Source: Oscarella lobularis
Lineage: Eukaryota; Porifera; Homoscleromorpha; Homosclerophorida; Oscarellidae
Reading direction: 5' to 3'
NCBI RefSeq assembly: GCF_947507565.1
Contig: NC_089176.1
Span: 3,286,001 to 3,350,000, forward strand
DNA length: 64,000 bases
Each line of letters opens with the position of its first letter. The first letter of the stretch is position 1. The translations under genes were made by a program, and so were the position numbers. Below, in pieces: positions 11,257-23,140 of the stretch. The notes beneath the pieces were generated by a model that ran no database searches, was not told the origin of the DNA, and saw only the letters and a list, made by a program, of their open reading frames with translations.

Positions 11257-11615
11257 CATATTGATGACAACGTCACAGACTTAACGTCATCACAGCCACT
11301 TAGCGACGATGGCAGTAGCACGCTAAGTGACGGCGCCGACGAGTCAATGATGCGAAATCATTACGATGACGTTACCAACGCTAATTTTGACCTGATTCGT
11401 CGCTACTACTCAAGCATCATCTCAAAGAAGATGCCGTTCAGCGCGAGGCGATTTACGAATTGATTGATTTACTAGGTATCGCCAAAGTGCCGACGCAGCG
11501 CATTTAGAAATGAACGTAGATAGTACGGAGACTCTGTTGCGAGGAGCTTTTAGTATATCGTAAACGATCCTGACACACTACTTGGACTTTTTATAGAGAG
11601 AGACAGGGAGTAGAC

Positions 11616-14600
11616 TCAACAGCGTGTAGTATATTGCGTGGCATGTCCCACTGCAAGATGGTCTTGTAATTCGGGAAATAATTCTGCCATGACGACGTCC
11701 AATAGAGAAAAGAATAGCTGCGTCAGACGGGAGAAAATGCATCCTTTCCACCGCAGAATGTGAGTAGGAACTGACACTGACCTGCTTGTTCAGTTCTGGA
11801 TATTGCAAGGCTTCGAATACCAACTTCGTGCGACGCTCATACTCCTGCCTGCCTACGAGGCTCGCAAATATGCCTAAAGACCGCACGAACTTCAAAATTA
11901 GGAAAGAAAAAGGATAAAATGATCACTCACCGGGTGGAAAGCCAAGCAGGTCATCAAGAGCCTGATCGGCCCGTTCTTTCTGATCTTCCGTCGTCCTTGA
12001 ATAGCAAGTAAAGATGAAACCACGTATTTAAATATCTAATGGTAAACCAACCTCGGAGGATCGTCATCGTAAAAGAGAAGATCTATTTAGTCAAAGCTTT
12101 TTTTCATAGATTGCCGCGATAACGTAAAAACAGCGACTCGAACCTCTCAGTAAATGAATTATGTCAACGAGGTAGTCTTCACGGAAGACGATTTCCATTT
12201 TCCGACACAAATAGCTAAACAGACGGTAACAGAGACGCAATTGGTAAGAAACGACTCGGAAGAGAGATAAACACCTGTCCAAATAAGCCTCAAGGCTGTT
12301 TTGGCCTAAAACGCGAACGCAGCAGACAACGTGATGCAACCAGCGCGGCACTTGATAGACAGTGCGAACTAGACGTAAAAACACCGTGTTTTGATACGTG
12401 ATCTTTCCCGTCCTCGTTTTACTGAGATACTGCAACACTTCGCCCGCTCCTGATAGATGGAACGTATCCGATGCAGATCTTCTAAAACTATTGCAACTGC
12501 AACAGAATCTTATCAAATTGGGACGCCATAGCGTCCTACCTCCAAACCGCTTGTCTTCCCAGTATCTATTTAGAGCACGCAAGATGGGTTGCCAAATGCT
12601 CATGATACGATTTTGCGAAGTCTACGCCTACCTTTCCCCCTCTAGACCGACATCCCTTTCCTCTACGTCAAACGCTTGTGATTCCGACTGGCAATGGTCG
12701 AAATCCTTGCGCATTTCGGCGACCGCTGCATCCCTTTGTGAACAAACAGCGGAAGTGTGTGTCTACGTCCACACAACAGACCAGACCATTACTTACTCGT
12801 GCCGATGTCGAGCCGTTTCAACGAAGGCGAGAAACGCCTGTAGGAAAGCCTCCAAGTGTTGGCCCTTCTGCAAATAGCATCCCAAAACACAAGACGTTAA
12901 TCGTAACGAAACAGAGTGACGTGAAGCAGTAATTCGCGTACCTCTTTCTTCAGCTTCAGCTTCACCGATTTGAACATCGTTCCTAGAACGTTTGTTCGTT
13001 CGTTCGTTCGTCTTTATCTCGCTCTCCCCTAAGGCCCCACCTAGCAACCGCATCCAGCGTAAAAGCGGTTTTCTTCTCGGTATCGGGTGTGAGGAAGCTG
13101 TAGAGAAGTTGACTGCCGCTAAGTAACGGATGACTCACCAAACACTGTAGAACGAATAAAAGCGAATTTGGAGTCCACAGAGAAGAATTCCATACGCGCG
13201 CGCGCGCGACAACTTGCCTTCAAGTATTTCTCCAATTCGGATCGCTTCTTTTCAGCCGTCTCGTCGGACATTCGCAGAAGGAAACCACGCGACGGAAGCC
13301 GAACGTTGAGGTCGTCTAAAAATCGAAGACAAGAATGGCTTCTAAGCCACACTATCTACACAGATCACTGACCGTGAAAGTTCTTCAAGCGAATGTCCAA
13401 ATTTCGAAACTGCTTCCAATCCCTATACAGTGCCGAACACGTAAGAAAAAGAGATTCTCTCCAGGCTTCTTTTCTTCACCTCTTTACATTCCACGATGAC
13501 CCAGTGCCTATCCCAATCAAGCCCCTACTAGTGTCTTATCTAAGAATCAAGCAAATCCATATACCTTGCATTGTTGCTATCGTAGGAATTGGAGTCGGCG
13601 TCTTCACAACAAGCTTGCAGACGAGTCGCTGCGTGACAACCCCTTTGCTTTCCACTTCGGCCGAACGAATGCGCACGTCCCATTGGCTCATATCGTACTC
13701 GGGCGTACTCCCTTCGTCCTCGGCAATGTCGTCACCGCCACTTGAATCATCATCCGATTGAGCCTGAATAAACTGAAGGAGAAAGTGAAAGAGGAAGGGG
13801 AGAGTATCGCATTGGGTGACTGACTGCGACGAGTGGAGGAGGAAGAGGCGATTTGCGCGAGTTGTTTGAGTCTGGTATGTCCGGATCCGGCATTTTTCCT
13901 TCTTCTGGAAGTAAAAACGCTGCGTAGGTACGCGCGATCAGCTAGCTTTCGTTTTTGCACTCCGCTGTTGCGGTGGTCTTGAAACCGATCTTTAATCTTG
14001 ATTCCGAGCCGCTTGAAAACGTTTCAATTTTTCACACGCCTCGAGAAAAAACCATACGAAACGAAATTCGGAAATGACGTCCCAAAAACGCACCCTTTCG
14101 AAGACGGTTTCGCGCGAGCAGGCAACCGACTGCCGCACACCATTTCATAATACTTGAAAGCGAAGAAAGACATTCGGTTTATAAAATCCATTATGAGAAA
14201 AAGACAGCGTCTTGCCTCGTCGCTTTGATGAAAGAGCGGACAATATATATCAACGAGCATCGCGTAGACGCGTTCGTACGCTCTGAGGGAACTCTTCGCA
14301 TGAGTGTTTATCTAAGAGACTCTCTCTCAAAACTTACTTTAGTAGCGGCGTCGACTGCTGCAATTTTCTCAGCCCCTGAACCGAGTCGTTGGCGTCCAAA
14401 GCATCGACAGCTACGCGACAAAATTGAGTGACTAACGAGAAAAAATTGCAATTGACGAACCCAATTTAAGATCGTTGACGACACTATCGTCCATGCGAAT
14501 TTTGTCCCAGGCGGTGGGAGAAAAGTACGTGTCGTAGAGAGTCTTCGCCTGTTTCGCAGTGCGCATATCACAAGATAAGTAGAGTTGAGCCGTTCTCCGT

Positions 14601-16617
14601 TAATTTGCGTACCTCCCTCAAGATGCTCTGCGATTCGGTTTCCGATACGTTCGGCTCCATGCATTTCCTATTGAGATCCTCTGCTCGCGTGAAGAAGCGA
14701 GCATATGCGGGATTAAGAAAACAGTAGGGAAAAGGAAAAGATAACGGAGAGCTTCCATTAGATTGCATGAAGGCAAGCAATCAACGCGACGTTTACCGAC
14801 GGTGAGGCAGAATTCACCGTTCCCTCTCCTTTCATGAGCTGCATGAAGTGAAACAGGCCGTCAGTCGACGAGAGGATCGTCGGAAGTGGATGCCGCAGCG
14901 CCTGGGGGAGGGGGAGGAGCGAGTGGGATTTGCGCAAGAACGAGAAAAGAAAAGAAACCGGTGCTTTTTTCTCTAGCCGCAAAGAACACCCTACCGAGTT
15001 GAGTTTGCTTGATCGGGCAAAGGTCGAGAGGATGGGAACCAGCTTGCTAGGCTTCTCTAGCGGTTCACAGGCTATTGCATAGTCCCCGAGGGGGGAATCC
15101 AATGACGTGAAAAAGTTCCGCCAATATTTTTTTTACCTTTGCGGGAAGAATCAATTCGATCACAATCTTATTGACAATATCCTGCGCTCAAGAAGATAAA
15201 CGAAGAGAAGTGAGGATCCAATCAATGAGGAAGCCAAACGAACGAACTGGACTTGAGATGACTTGGCAGAGCCTCGACAGCAGCTGACGGGCGGTCAACT
15301 CCTCGAGAAAAGCGACGAGACTCCTTCGACCCCAAATCAACCACGACTGAATATCTCAATGCTTTGCTACCTCGACTTGAGCGACGCCGGCGGCAGAACG
15401 CGCGGCACGATGATTGCGGCGACGCGACGGAGGTATCTAATTGATGCATGTTCACCGCGAACGGCTTCATGCACGTCATCGCCGTACTCGCGCAGGATGG
15501 CGCCGACAAACGCGGCACCTTTAAGACAAGGATCTCGGGGGGAAAAAGAGAGAATAAATAAATAAAAATTGGTGGTCCAGTTTTCTTACTCTTATCTTTC
15601 ACCGCAAAGATGACGTGAAGGTGAGCCATGCCCGCCTGAATCAGTTTCTCGGTCCACGACTTTCGGTATATCGATCTGCAAAAAGAAATTATGTATTGCC
15701 TCGATCCGTTCTCGGGTTCTTTTTACTTTTTTTGCTCGCTTGACAAAAGAGGCGATGATGAACTGGAGATTGCTTCGAAATTCGTCGACGAGCTCTTCAT
15801 GATCATTGATCTGCCTGCAAAGTGGACAGCCAGCCCCGCATTACTAATGGGTCTCTTTCCTTCCCCAAATGAGGAACGGCATATATTCAAGCGTCTCCTG
15901 TCCTCATTTGATACCCGTATACGTGCACTCCTGCTACTTACCGATACCACTCCTAAACGAAATCCCGCAAGACCAGTTCAAAAAACTAAAAGAGACAATT
16001 TTTTACTATCAAATGGTCACGCGTAAGAGAAACGCTTCCTAGACCCCATCTTTGGAGAAAATCTCGCGAAAAAAACTTCAGCTCCTATAATTTCACTTCT
16101 TAGAGCTATCGACTCACTTCCGAAAGGGCTTCTTCGACTGGCAAAGGTACGAGAACGTCATTCCAAGGCTATGCTCCAAAAGAAGCGACGGTACTCGAAA
16201 TCCACCACGCCCCTAACGAGATACCTGTAGATCGGAAGTACGTGACTGCTCCTCGGCTAAAAGAGACATCGGGAATGATGATGAAAAGACGTTTAGAATG
16301 CCGTACCGATGCCGCTGACAATTCTCGTTGCCGCATCCCGGCGGCAGAGTCGGCTTGATCAGTTCGCGTCGCTTTATCCAGATCAGGAAGCTCGGAACGA
16401 GCGCTTTCGCTTTCAGAAGGCAATAGGCAGCGCAGCAGCCGCACGCAGTTGTCCAAAGCCAGCGCAGGAGAGCGTGGTGGCTAAGGAAAATGCGATTTGC
16501 GAGAAAAAAGTCGCCGGTCGCGAGTTTCTAACCGCGAAAAGACGATCGAGATGGAAAAAGGCCAACAAAAAGAAAGGGTCTAAGCGATCCAGCGGCCTGC
16601 GGATGTCGATTAGCCAT
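11616..16617 (-). pseudogene. SNX14: SNX14-like copy 2, inactivated
   Basis: Same exon order as copy 1, and here the C-terminal exons are visible: DDDPPRTTEDQKERADQALD (about 12060 down to 11940), LVGRQEYERRTKLVFEALQ (about 11850) and LLDVVMAELFPEL before the TGA at 11616-11618. These match the SNX14 C terminus. Lesions relative to copy 1: a 10-nt deletion in the first membrane segment (about 16552-16562); a 9-nt in-frame loss removing one Cys of the C-x2-C cluster (about 16335); a Tyr codon turned to TAG in the PXA domain (15953-15955, FVYEWYR in copy 1); a 1-bp insertion (about 15655); and a 10-nt deletion in the RGS region (about 14817). The PX and nexin_C exons still read well, so the decay is fairly recent. 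Confidence 0.88.
12990..13012. repeat. GTTC tetranucleotide repeat
   Basis: A short run of GTTC units in an intron of SNX14 copy 2. Copy 1 has no comparable run at the matching place, so it arose after the duplication or was lost there. Confidence 0.6.
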
Positions 16618-17022
16618 TTTCAGTCCATTCGAGACGGGTTTACTAACGTGCGCTAAATGCATTGGAGGTTCTGGTTCTGCTGGTACTGTACAGTACCTGT
16701 CCTTTTTTACAGATGTCTAGTGAAATCGATGCGTAATCAGCGTAGACATTAAAAACTAAATTTCTAGAGACAACCAGAGGCCATGCACAAACTACTAAGA
16801 CTAGGGAGTCTTGCTTGCCGTAATATAAGTCAGACTTCAATTTTTCCCACTCTTTGGACACCTAATTTTTTACTGTTCCCAGACGTGCGATGCCGACGTC
16901 GAAGCAGAAAGAACCCAAGACAAATAACAGCCCGTCACTTCTACACACTCAGCCAGGATCCTTTTTAGGAATGACAGTGCTATACTTCCCAGCACGGTGC
17001 GCAGAAAGTTTTTTCCTCTCGT

Positions 17023-18764
17023 TTACTGCAAAATTCGTCCGTCAAAATCTTTCGCGTATCGTCCGGATTCTTCACGGCGTGTCCGACAGTTCGCGGGTCC
17101 ACGTAGATCTCGTGATCGTTTCCGCCCTGCGAGGAAAAGAAAACTTGAGTCCAGTTTGGACCAAAAAAAACCGCCGTTGAGCAAATTTTCACCCTTACCT
17201 CAAACGTCTTGTCGCCGAAGAAGCGAACGACATCAAAGCCATCATTAGCAACGTGTCGCAAACAGTATGTCTTGTCCCAGCCGATGGGAAAGACGTCAAA
17301 GCTAATTTGGCCACCTGCGCAATTAAGCAAGACGAATAAAGGAAATAAGAAATCGACCTTTGAACAGAAAGCCGACAACCAAATTTTTCCTAAGCAGGCT
17401 CGCCGCCTAATGCATACAAACCGCGCGCTCTCGTTCCGCCCGCCCGTTTCCGCACCGAGACCACCGGCGGTGGAGCCGCCGGAGGCTCAAAATAGCCCCG
17501 TCAGAAAAGTCAATACCATGTACTGACGTACCGATTGAGAACTTGAGATCAAAGCTCGCGAATTCCCGCTCGAGTGCAGAGACAAACTTCGTTCTAATTC
17601 CCGTCTCCTAGGAAGAGATAAGGAAAATTTGCATCTGGATGTTGAATAGGGCAAAGCAGCCCGTGCGCGCGATGAGACGTTTCACGCTGCACCGTCACTA
17701 AAAGATTGCTATTGAGCGAGGGAGGGAGACCTCTTCTCAATTTCTCCCGCGCACATGCCTTAACTGCCGCGAATAATTCAGACATTGCTACTTCCACAAC
17801 ACACAACAGATCGTTGGAAAGGTCACAGTGCCAGTTCCAACCTTATCATATTCGAAGAAGGCGATTCGCTCCTCCTGGGAGCAATTTCTTCCAATAGGTG
17901 ACACGTTGAGCATGCCGTTACAATGAACGTTCCCCTTGATTAGAAGGCAAGTGAGTAGGCGTGCTCCAAATCGCGGAATGACGCACCTCTTGATTGGAAT
18001 ATCAAGATCGGCGATGTAGTGCAAACAAAAATTTATGAGTTGTTTCAACTTTTCCTCGCCCATGAACGTCTTGATGCTCTGCGGGAGGGAAGGGGAGGGA
18101 TCATAAAACCAAAAAGCAGCCGGACAACTTTGGCGGCGGATTCTTTATTCCCCGACAGACGTCCCAAGTAAATAGATCAACAAAAAGAGTCGCTAGCGAC
18201 CGCAACCCTACACCCAAGGGAACACGACGCAAAGAAGGTACTCAGATTTGAGATGCTGTATCAACATCGAACAGAAACTAGGAGAATCTTTCTAGCGCAA
18301 TTTCTGCAGGGGTAGGAAATTCGAACATCTGTCTCTCGTACTCCCCTTCTAGGACTTCTATTTTATGACATGCTAACGTGTACTACCTCAACTGCGACAA
18401 GTTCGCCGTTCTTGTAGGCGACCAGGCCATTTTCGGCGAAGACGTAATCGTACGAGTGTATGGCTGAAGAATACGGGGTAGAACTAGATTACTTTCTTCT
18501 TTTCTTTTCTCGATCGACGGTCTCACCGTCTTTGCCGCCCATCTGTTCGAGTATTTTCGACTGGTCAGAAACGCCGACGAGGCCGACGGCGTAGCGCTCG
18601 CGAACGCTCGCCATGAACGTCTTCATCTCTTGCGAAATCGGCTACGCGGTTGCGTTCGTTTCGTAGCCAAGAGCTTCCTTTTTCGCAGTCGTTACCTGTC
18701 GCGGCGCCGTCAGCGTGCCGTCGACGTCGAAGAGGAGAAGAACGGACTTCTACTCCGTCGCCAT
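17023..18764 (-). pseudogene. PMM2: Phosphomannomutase copy 2, inactivated
   Basis: Exons correspond one to one with the intact copy at 4567-6015, and the DVDGT motif is still present. Three independent lesions break it: codon 5 is TAG (18750-18752, CAG in copy 1); a 7-bp deletion in exon 5 (after 17921) removes bases coding the substrate-cap EFRN region and shifts the frame; and a 1-bp deletion near 17030 destroys the normal stop, so the last exon would read on to about 16980. VGGSD has become VGVSD. Intron 5 has grown from 51 to 234 bp (17608-17841) and intron 6 also holds extra sequence. No in-frame start downstream would keep the catalytic Asp motif. Confidence 0.92.
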
Positions 18765-19129
18765 TTTAGATCGTGCGCGCGCAATGACGGAAATCGCGGG
18801 AGCCACGCCTTCGCGTCAGTGACCCCACTTACCTCAACATGCTATGATATGCAAGCGCAAAATGCATGCTTGCTGTCTAATTGAATTGTGTTAGCCTGTT
18901 TCGTAGTCTCACTGCCACTATCGCCACTATCGTCACCGTGCAAACCCGTTCATCGCTCATTTAGTCGAATAAGACTCATTTAATGTAATTTCTTCAAACA
19001 CAAGGCGTCTGAAAATATTGAGGTGAACCACAGATTTTGCATGCTGAGAGAAATCGCAAACAATGGCGTTTGAGACACACGACTGACCCGAGGGGGCAAA
19101 ACTGATCCTCCCGCACACCTAAAAGGCCA

Positions 19130-19346
19130 CCCATTAGACTCACTTCCGTATCAATGTTTACGTAGCCCCCCAATGGAAGTGATTTAGTGGTAAGGGGATG
19201 GAACAAGGATAATTAGTGGCAACGTCATTAGAGCTCCGGACCCATTATAAGGCCGACACAGCAGCGGAGCTCGTTATTCGGAGTCCGTCTTACCGCCAGA
19301 CAGTTTCCTCTGTGCCATCCATATATCATCGCTAGTCACATCATTC
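19130..19346 (+). promoter_or_regulatory. Proximal promoter of NKL homeobox gene B
   Basis: TATAAGG at 19246 and a TAATTAG core near 19212 sit in the same arrangement as upstream of gene A, about 100 bp before the ATG. The conserved block also includes TCCGTATCAATGTTTACG. Indels between the copies lie mostly outside these motifs. Confidence 0.5.
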
Positions 19347-20207
19347 ATGGCGACCGATCGTCGAAGTCCGTCAACAAATTTCATGATGGCAAGCATTCTC
19401 AGCTCGTCGACGTCGAGTCTTGCCGACTCTTTGCGCGACGAGACGCCGTCGCCATTGAGCCGAACGCACATAATCAGCAGCGAGCAAAACCTTTCCGAAT
19501 CACGAATCCTGTCCCCGGGTCTCCCGTCGTCGTCCTCCTCCTCGTCGACGTCGTCATTCGGCACGCATGCTGCCGCAACCGCTGTCGGCAGCGGCTCCGT
19601 AACAGACATCACTGCCGCTGTCGGCAAGATGCGCACGAATCGACACAAGAAGCCGCGCACGACTTTTTCCGACGAGCAACTGTACGAGCTCGAGCAGAAA
19701 TTCGCGCGCAACAAGTACCTGTCGGCAAAGGAACGCCAGTGCATGGCGGAAGTGCTCGGGCTGACCGACGCGCAGGTAAAGACGTGGTTTCAAAATCGAC
19801 GCATGAAATTGAAGCGGCAGCTCGAAAGCATCGGCTGTCAATCGCCGAGCGCCGAGTGGCGCGACGAAAGATTCTATTGCGGCGGACTTTCCTATAGTCC
19901 GGCGGCAGCGTCATTGCCATCATCGGTTGGGGACATCCGGAGAGCAGCGATCCTTCCTTCTGCCATGACGGCAGCGGCGATCCCTCCCGTTACGGCGGCG
20001 CTCCCCAGCCCCGTTCCTATGTTCAGTTTCATGCATTATCAACGACCGCCCGCCGTCGTTCCCAGCGGCTTTCACAAAGGACTCGTCGCATGCCATCCAT
20101 CATTTAAAGCAACGGTCCCCTATTCTCGGTACATGACCTACGACCCTTCGTCCGCTTCGTCGTCGTCGTCGTCTTGCGTGCCAGTGCAACATTCAATGTG
20201 CAAGTGA
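19347..20207 (+). CDS. NKL-class homeobox protein B (duplicate of A)
   Basis: Single-exon ORF of 286 aa, open throughout and closely matching protein A. It has the same eh1 motif (F-M-M-A-S-I-L) and a homeodomain at about residues 99-158 with [14 protein letters not shown]. Homeodomain changes relative to A are His to Tyr (EQLYELE), Arg to Cys (KERQCMAE) and Ser to Ala (LTDAQVK). Length differences are mostly in-frame gains or losses in Ser, Ala and Pro runs. Unlike its SNX14 and PMM neighbours it has no lesion, which suggests it is retained, although little time may have passed. Confidence 0.91.
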   Translation: MATDRRSPSTNFMMASILSSSTSSLADSLRDETPSPLSRTHIISSEQNLSESRILSPGLPSSSSSSSTSSFGTHAAATAVGSGSVTDITAAVGKMRTNRHKKPRTTFSDEQLYELEQKFARNKYLSAKERQCMAEVLGLTDAQVKTWFQNRRMKLKRQLESIGCQSPSAEWRDERFYCGGLSYSPAAASLPSSVGDIRRAAILPSAMTAAAIPPVTAALPSPVPMFSFMHYQRPPAVVPSGFHKGLVACHPSFKATVPYSRYMTYDPSSASSSSSSCVPVQHSMCK

Positions 20208-20980
20208 GCGACACTCTTTATAGTGCATGTCGTTGTTTGATCGTGTTTCGTAGTTACCCTAATGGTAGTACGTAATTTTGACTCGATGGACGGCTCATGC
20301 GCGCGCGCGGGGCCCAGCCTAACTTTAGTCAATGTGTATTTTTATCAAAACCTTATGTGACCGAGTGTGGGACTATATATTAGAATGGCTATTTAAGCTA
20401 ACATATATCTCACGCGAGGCCTCGCAGTGGCGATGCACGCGAATATTCCTGCCGTTCAGAGTCAGCAGAAGCCTCACTACCAGAGGATCAATTGAATCAG
20501 CGCCTTCGTGACGTCAACGCGCGAAGCCCGACCTGTCCGGCATATGACTTGCGGTCGGACCGTCGCGGTGGGGATGCCCTGCATTCCAAAGTCCCTTTCC
20601 GTTTCCCACGATGCGAGACCAATTTGCCGGGAGAGCACAAACTCGATTTCGATTTCGCGTCGCCACTCGGTCGCCGTTCGCGAGTAGCGCGAGAGCATGC
20701 GGATTAGCGAAGGTGCCTGACTGACTCTAAGGAGACCGCTTAATTAAGTGCAACGATTACGGGTCGCGTGCTGAACGGTTTCCATTAAACAACACATGCA
20801 CTCGGGTGTTATAGCCGAAAGCACGCGAGCGGTTTCTCTTTAGTGCCAACACATTGCATCGCCTATGTCCACACGAGAGAAGCCGACAATAGGTCTGAGT
20901 GGCCGACTAATGGGTGTCAAATTCGACACAAACTTTATATAACACTAAGTGACTGACTGCGAGACGCGGGTTTCGGCCGG
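20208..20980. other. Intergenic region between homeobox genes B and C
   Basis: Holds the gene B 3' end with the tail of the duplicated segment to about 20300, then sequence unique to this locus. TTTATATAAC at about 20935 is a TATA-like box some 45 bp before the gene C start. No other gene is supported. Confidence 0.5.
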
Positions 20981-21729
20981 ATGACTTCGAATTCGACGGA
21001 CGCGACGATCGTGCCGCACGTCGCCGCCCAGAACGGCGGCGAATCGTTTCGAATCGACAATCTACTCTCATCGTCGTCTTCGACTTCGATTCGCACGTCA
21101 GACGTCTCAAAGGACGTCAAAGATAACAGCGAATGCGACGGTAACCAGATTTTCCCAATCGCAGTATCCCTTTCTTTTTTCGATCGCACGCGGCCGGGTC
21201 CCCATTTCGATCGCGATTCAATTTTCTAGCAAATACGCTTTCGAGCGCCCCGCCGACGACGAAGAATCGAATTAAGCATCGCACGACATTCAGCGATCTA
21301 CAACTATGCCGACTCGAGCAGATATTCGAACGAACGAAATACTTATCGCTCGCAGAACGCCAGCAACTCGCTCACATGCTCGACATGAGCGACGTTCAAG
21401 TGAAGACGTGGTTTCAAAATCGACGCATGAAGTTTAAGCGCCAACACGCCGAAAGCTACCAGCAATTAGCGACGTCGGTCAGCTGGCGAAACGAGGCGTT
21501 CTCAAAAACGCTTCAATCGCGAGCGTTCTTACCTCCTCATCCCTATGATGTAGGGTATTTTTCTCGTCGATTGTATCCCATAGCGCAACAGTGGGGGTAT
21601 TTGCGTTTCTCCGCCGAGCCGTACGGGTGGCATTCGTCGTCCTCGGCGCCAATGCTACCGCCGCCGCCACCGCCACCGCCGTCGCTGCCTCCCTACAACA
21701 CAACTCCTTTCTCGGGTTCTAAAATGTAG
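20981..21729 (+). CDS. NKL-class homeobox protein C (two exons)
   Basis: Exon 1 is 20981-21140 and exon 2 is 21230-21729, split by an 89-bp GT-AG intron in phase 1. The joined product is about 219 aa. An eh1-type motif F-R-I-D-N-L-L spans residues 23-29. Exon 2 opens just before the homeodomain, which runs from [18 protein letters not shown] to [14 protein letters not shown]. The tail ends in a proline run (about 21657-21690) and a short Ser/Lys end. The gene lies between B and D on the same strand. It is clearly different from A/B and closest in helix 3 to D. Its exact NKL family is unresolved. Confidence 0.88.
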
Positions 21730-22291
21730 AAGTAAAAAATGTTTTTTTTCAAATGACTACGTTGTTTGTTTGAATGGCGTGTGTTTTCTCTCCGTAAAGC
21801 GTGCTGTGCCAGGTGCGGACTGTACACGGGTGGTAAAATCGTACAACTACACGATAATCGTGAGAATAAATCAAACCACTTTGCGACGAGAAGCAATACT
21901 GGGGAACGTGGCGACGGCCGAGCAAACACGGCCGCGCGGAAATGCGTTCATTTTGAACGACTAGCATCGAGCATCTGATGGAGAAGCAAATCTACACGCA
22001 ATGACATCATTTAGGCAAACGGGGACGAGTGACGTTCGCGTGTTCGCTCACCACATTGTAAACAAGATCCGTCGTCCGCTTCCGACAGCAAAACATGACC
22101 AATGAATAATCGAAAGGCCCTATCCCCCTAGTCATGCATTCTAAGCGCGAATCCGCGAGGTCCAGCCGGGAGAGCAGCGATTGCGGTGGCACGACGATTA
22201 ACGAAGAAAAACAATCTGCTAATGCCGGAATCGCTCGGAATTGCTTTGCGACCCAACACCAAGCCCATTCTGCCGTCGACCGTCGCCCACG

Positions 22292-23140
22292 ATGGACGCG
22301 CCCGTAGTACCTCCTTCGTCGATCGCCCCTGGCGACGACGACGTCAATGTCAAACGAAAACCGTACACGTCGTTTCTAATCGAAACGATTCTCGCCACGA
22401 CATCGTCGTCTGCGGCTTCCAAACGAAGGGAGTCGACGATGACGTTGTTGACAAATTCGGAAGACGGTAAAACGACGGAACAGGACGACGGCACGGAGTC
22501 GTTAACAAAACAGGATTCCATTGGAAGCCAAGCCCCTGAGGCGCAAATCAAGAATCATGTCCTATCAGGAAAGGAGCACGACGGAGATGACCGTCGTGAC
22601 GACAATTGTCAAGATGACAATTCGGACAGTTCCGCTCCAGTCGTCAAGACGATAAAGCCACTGAAGAAGCCGAGAACGACGTTCACTGATCACCAAATCA
22701 CCGAGCTCGAGCGTCTGTTCAACGCTCAAAAGTACCTGTCGTCAATCGAACGACATGACGTCGCCCGACTTCTCAATCTCACCGAAACCCAAATCAAAAC
22801 GTGGTTTCAGAATCGTCGAATGAAGTTCAAGCGACAACACTCGGAACGCGAACTCCAAGCGATATCGTCGCACTACGCGGTCGCCGCCGCCACCGCCGCC
22901 TACAGGCTCAATCCATATCCCGCGCCGATGAGAATGCAACGGCAGCCGTCCCAGTGTTATTCGCATCAACCGGGACTGCTTTCGCCGTCGAATCAAAGAT
23001 TCTCCAGTGGCATCTATTTTCCGGCTCCCGTTCACCAGGGAATGGAACGACGCTATCCCCCGATCGGGTCCCAACCGCCGCTGCTCAGTCCCATTCCCAG
23101 GAGATTTGCGCCGACGTCCGGCGCTGCATACATATTCTAG
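22292..23140 (+). CDS. NKL-class homeobox protein D
   Basis: Single-exon ORF of 282 aa from the Met at 22292, which has a good context (CACGATGG). An upstream in-frame Met at 22241 is possible but gives a Pro-rich, unconserved start. An eh1 motif F-L-I-E-T-I-L lies at residues 28-34. The acidic middle is followed by a homeodomain from about 22664 (KKPRTTFTDHQITELERLF) ending [15 protein letters not shown], then a Tyr/Pro/Gln-rich tail. Position 54 is Met as in the neighbours. The role is inferred to be a sequence-specific transcription factor, probably a repressor. Confidence 0.9.
   Translation: MDAPVVPPSSIAPGDDDVNVKRKPYTSFLIETILATTSSSAASKRRESTMTLLTNSEDGKTTEQDDGTESLTKQDSIGSQAPEAQIKNHVLSGKEHDGDDRRDDNCQDDNSDSSAPVVKTIKPLKKPRTTFTDHQITELERLFNAQKYLSSIERHDVARLLNLTETQIKTWFQNRRMKFKRQHSERELQAISSHYAVAAATAAYRLNPYPAPMRMQRQPSQCYSHQPGLLSPSNQRFSSGIYFPAPVHQGMERRYPPIGSQPPLLSPIPRRFAPTSGAAYIF

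Larger units (their letters stand above)
10020..11508 (+). pseudogene. CatSper1-like cation channel pseudogene
   Basis: CatSper subunits form the sperm flagellar calcium channel. Conceptual translation across frames recovers a six-TM ion-transport unit: S1-S2 (LNTIMLAAQTFQSVEI, LLDVIFFSIYLFELILKFY, about 10110-10240), an Arg-rich S4 (RALRARRVLR then TIRFLRNLQ), S5, a pore with LITLDDW (T-x-D-x-W, about 11040) and S6 (FIFINLFVAVIVDSL, about 11115-11160), then a Gly-rich run. The TLDDW pore points to CatSper1. The frame is broken at least three times: a tandem 7-bp duplication (TTTGCGA twice, about 10366-10379) in S4, a shift with lost residues just before S6 (about 11105), and a shift near 11420. 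A TIR element interrupts the gene between S5 and the pore. It lies convergent to SNX14 copy 2, whose stop is about 110 bp away. Confidence 0.8.
11616..20300. repeat. Tandem segmental duplication, unit 2
   Basis: Second copy of the SNX14-PMM-NKL block, same order and orientation as unit 1. Coding decay is confined to SNX14 and PMM. Tandem placement with 4 kb of unrelated sequence between the copies argues for a real duplication, but a misplaced second haplotype in the assembly cannot be excluded from one sequence. Confidence 0.88.
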
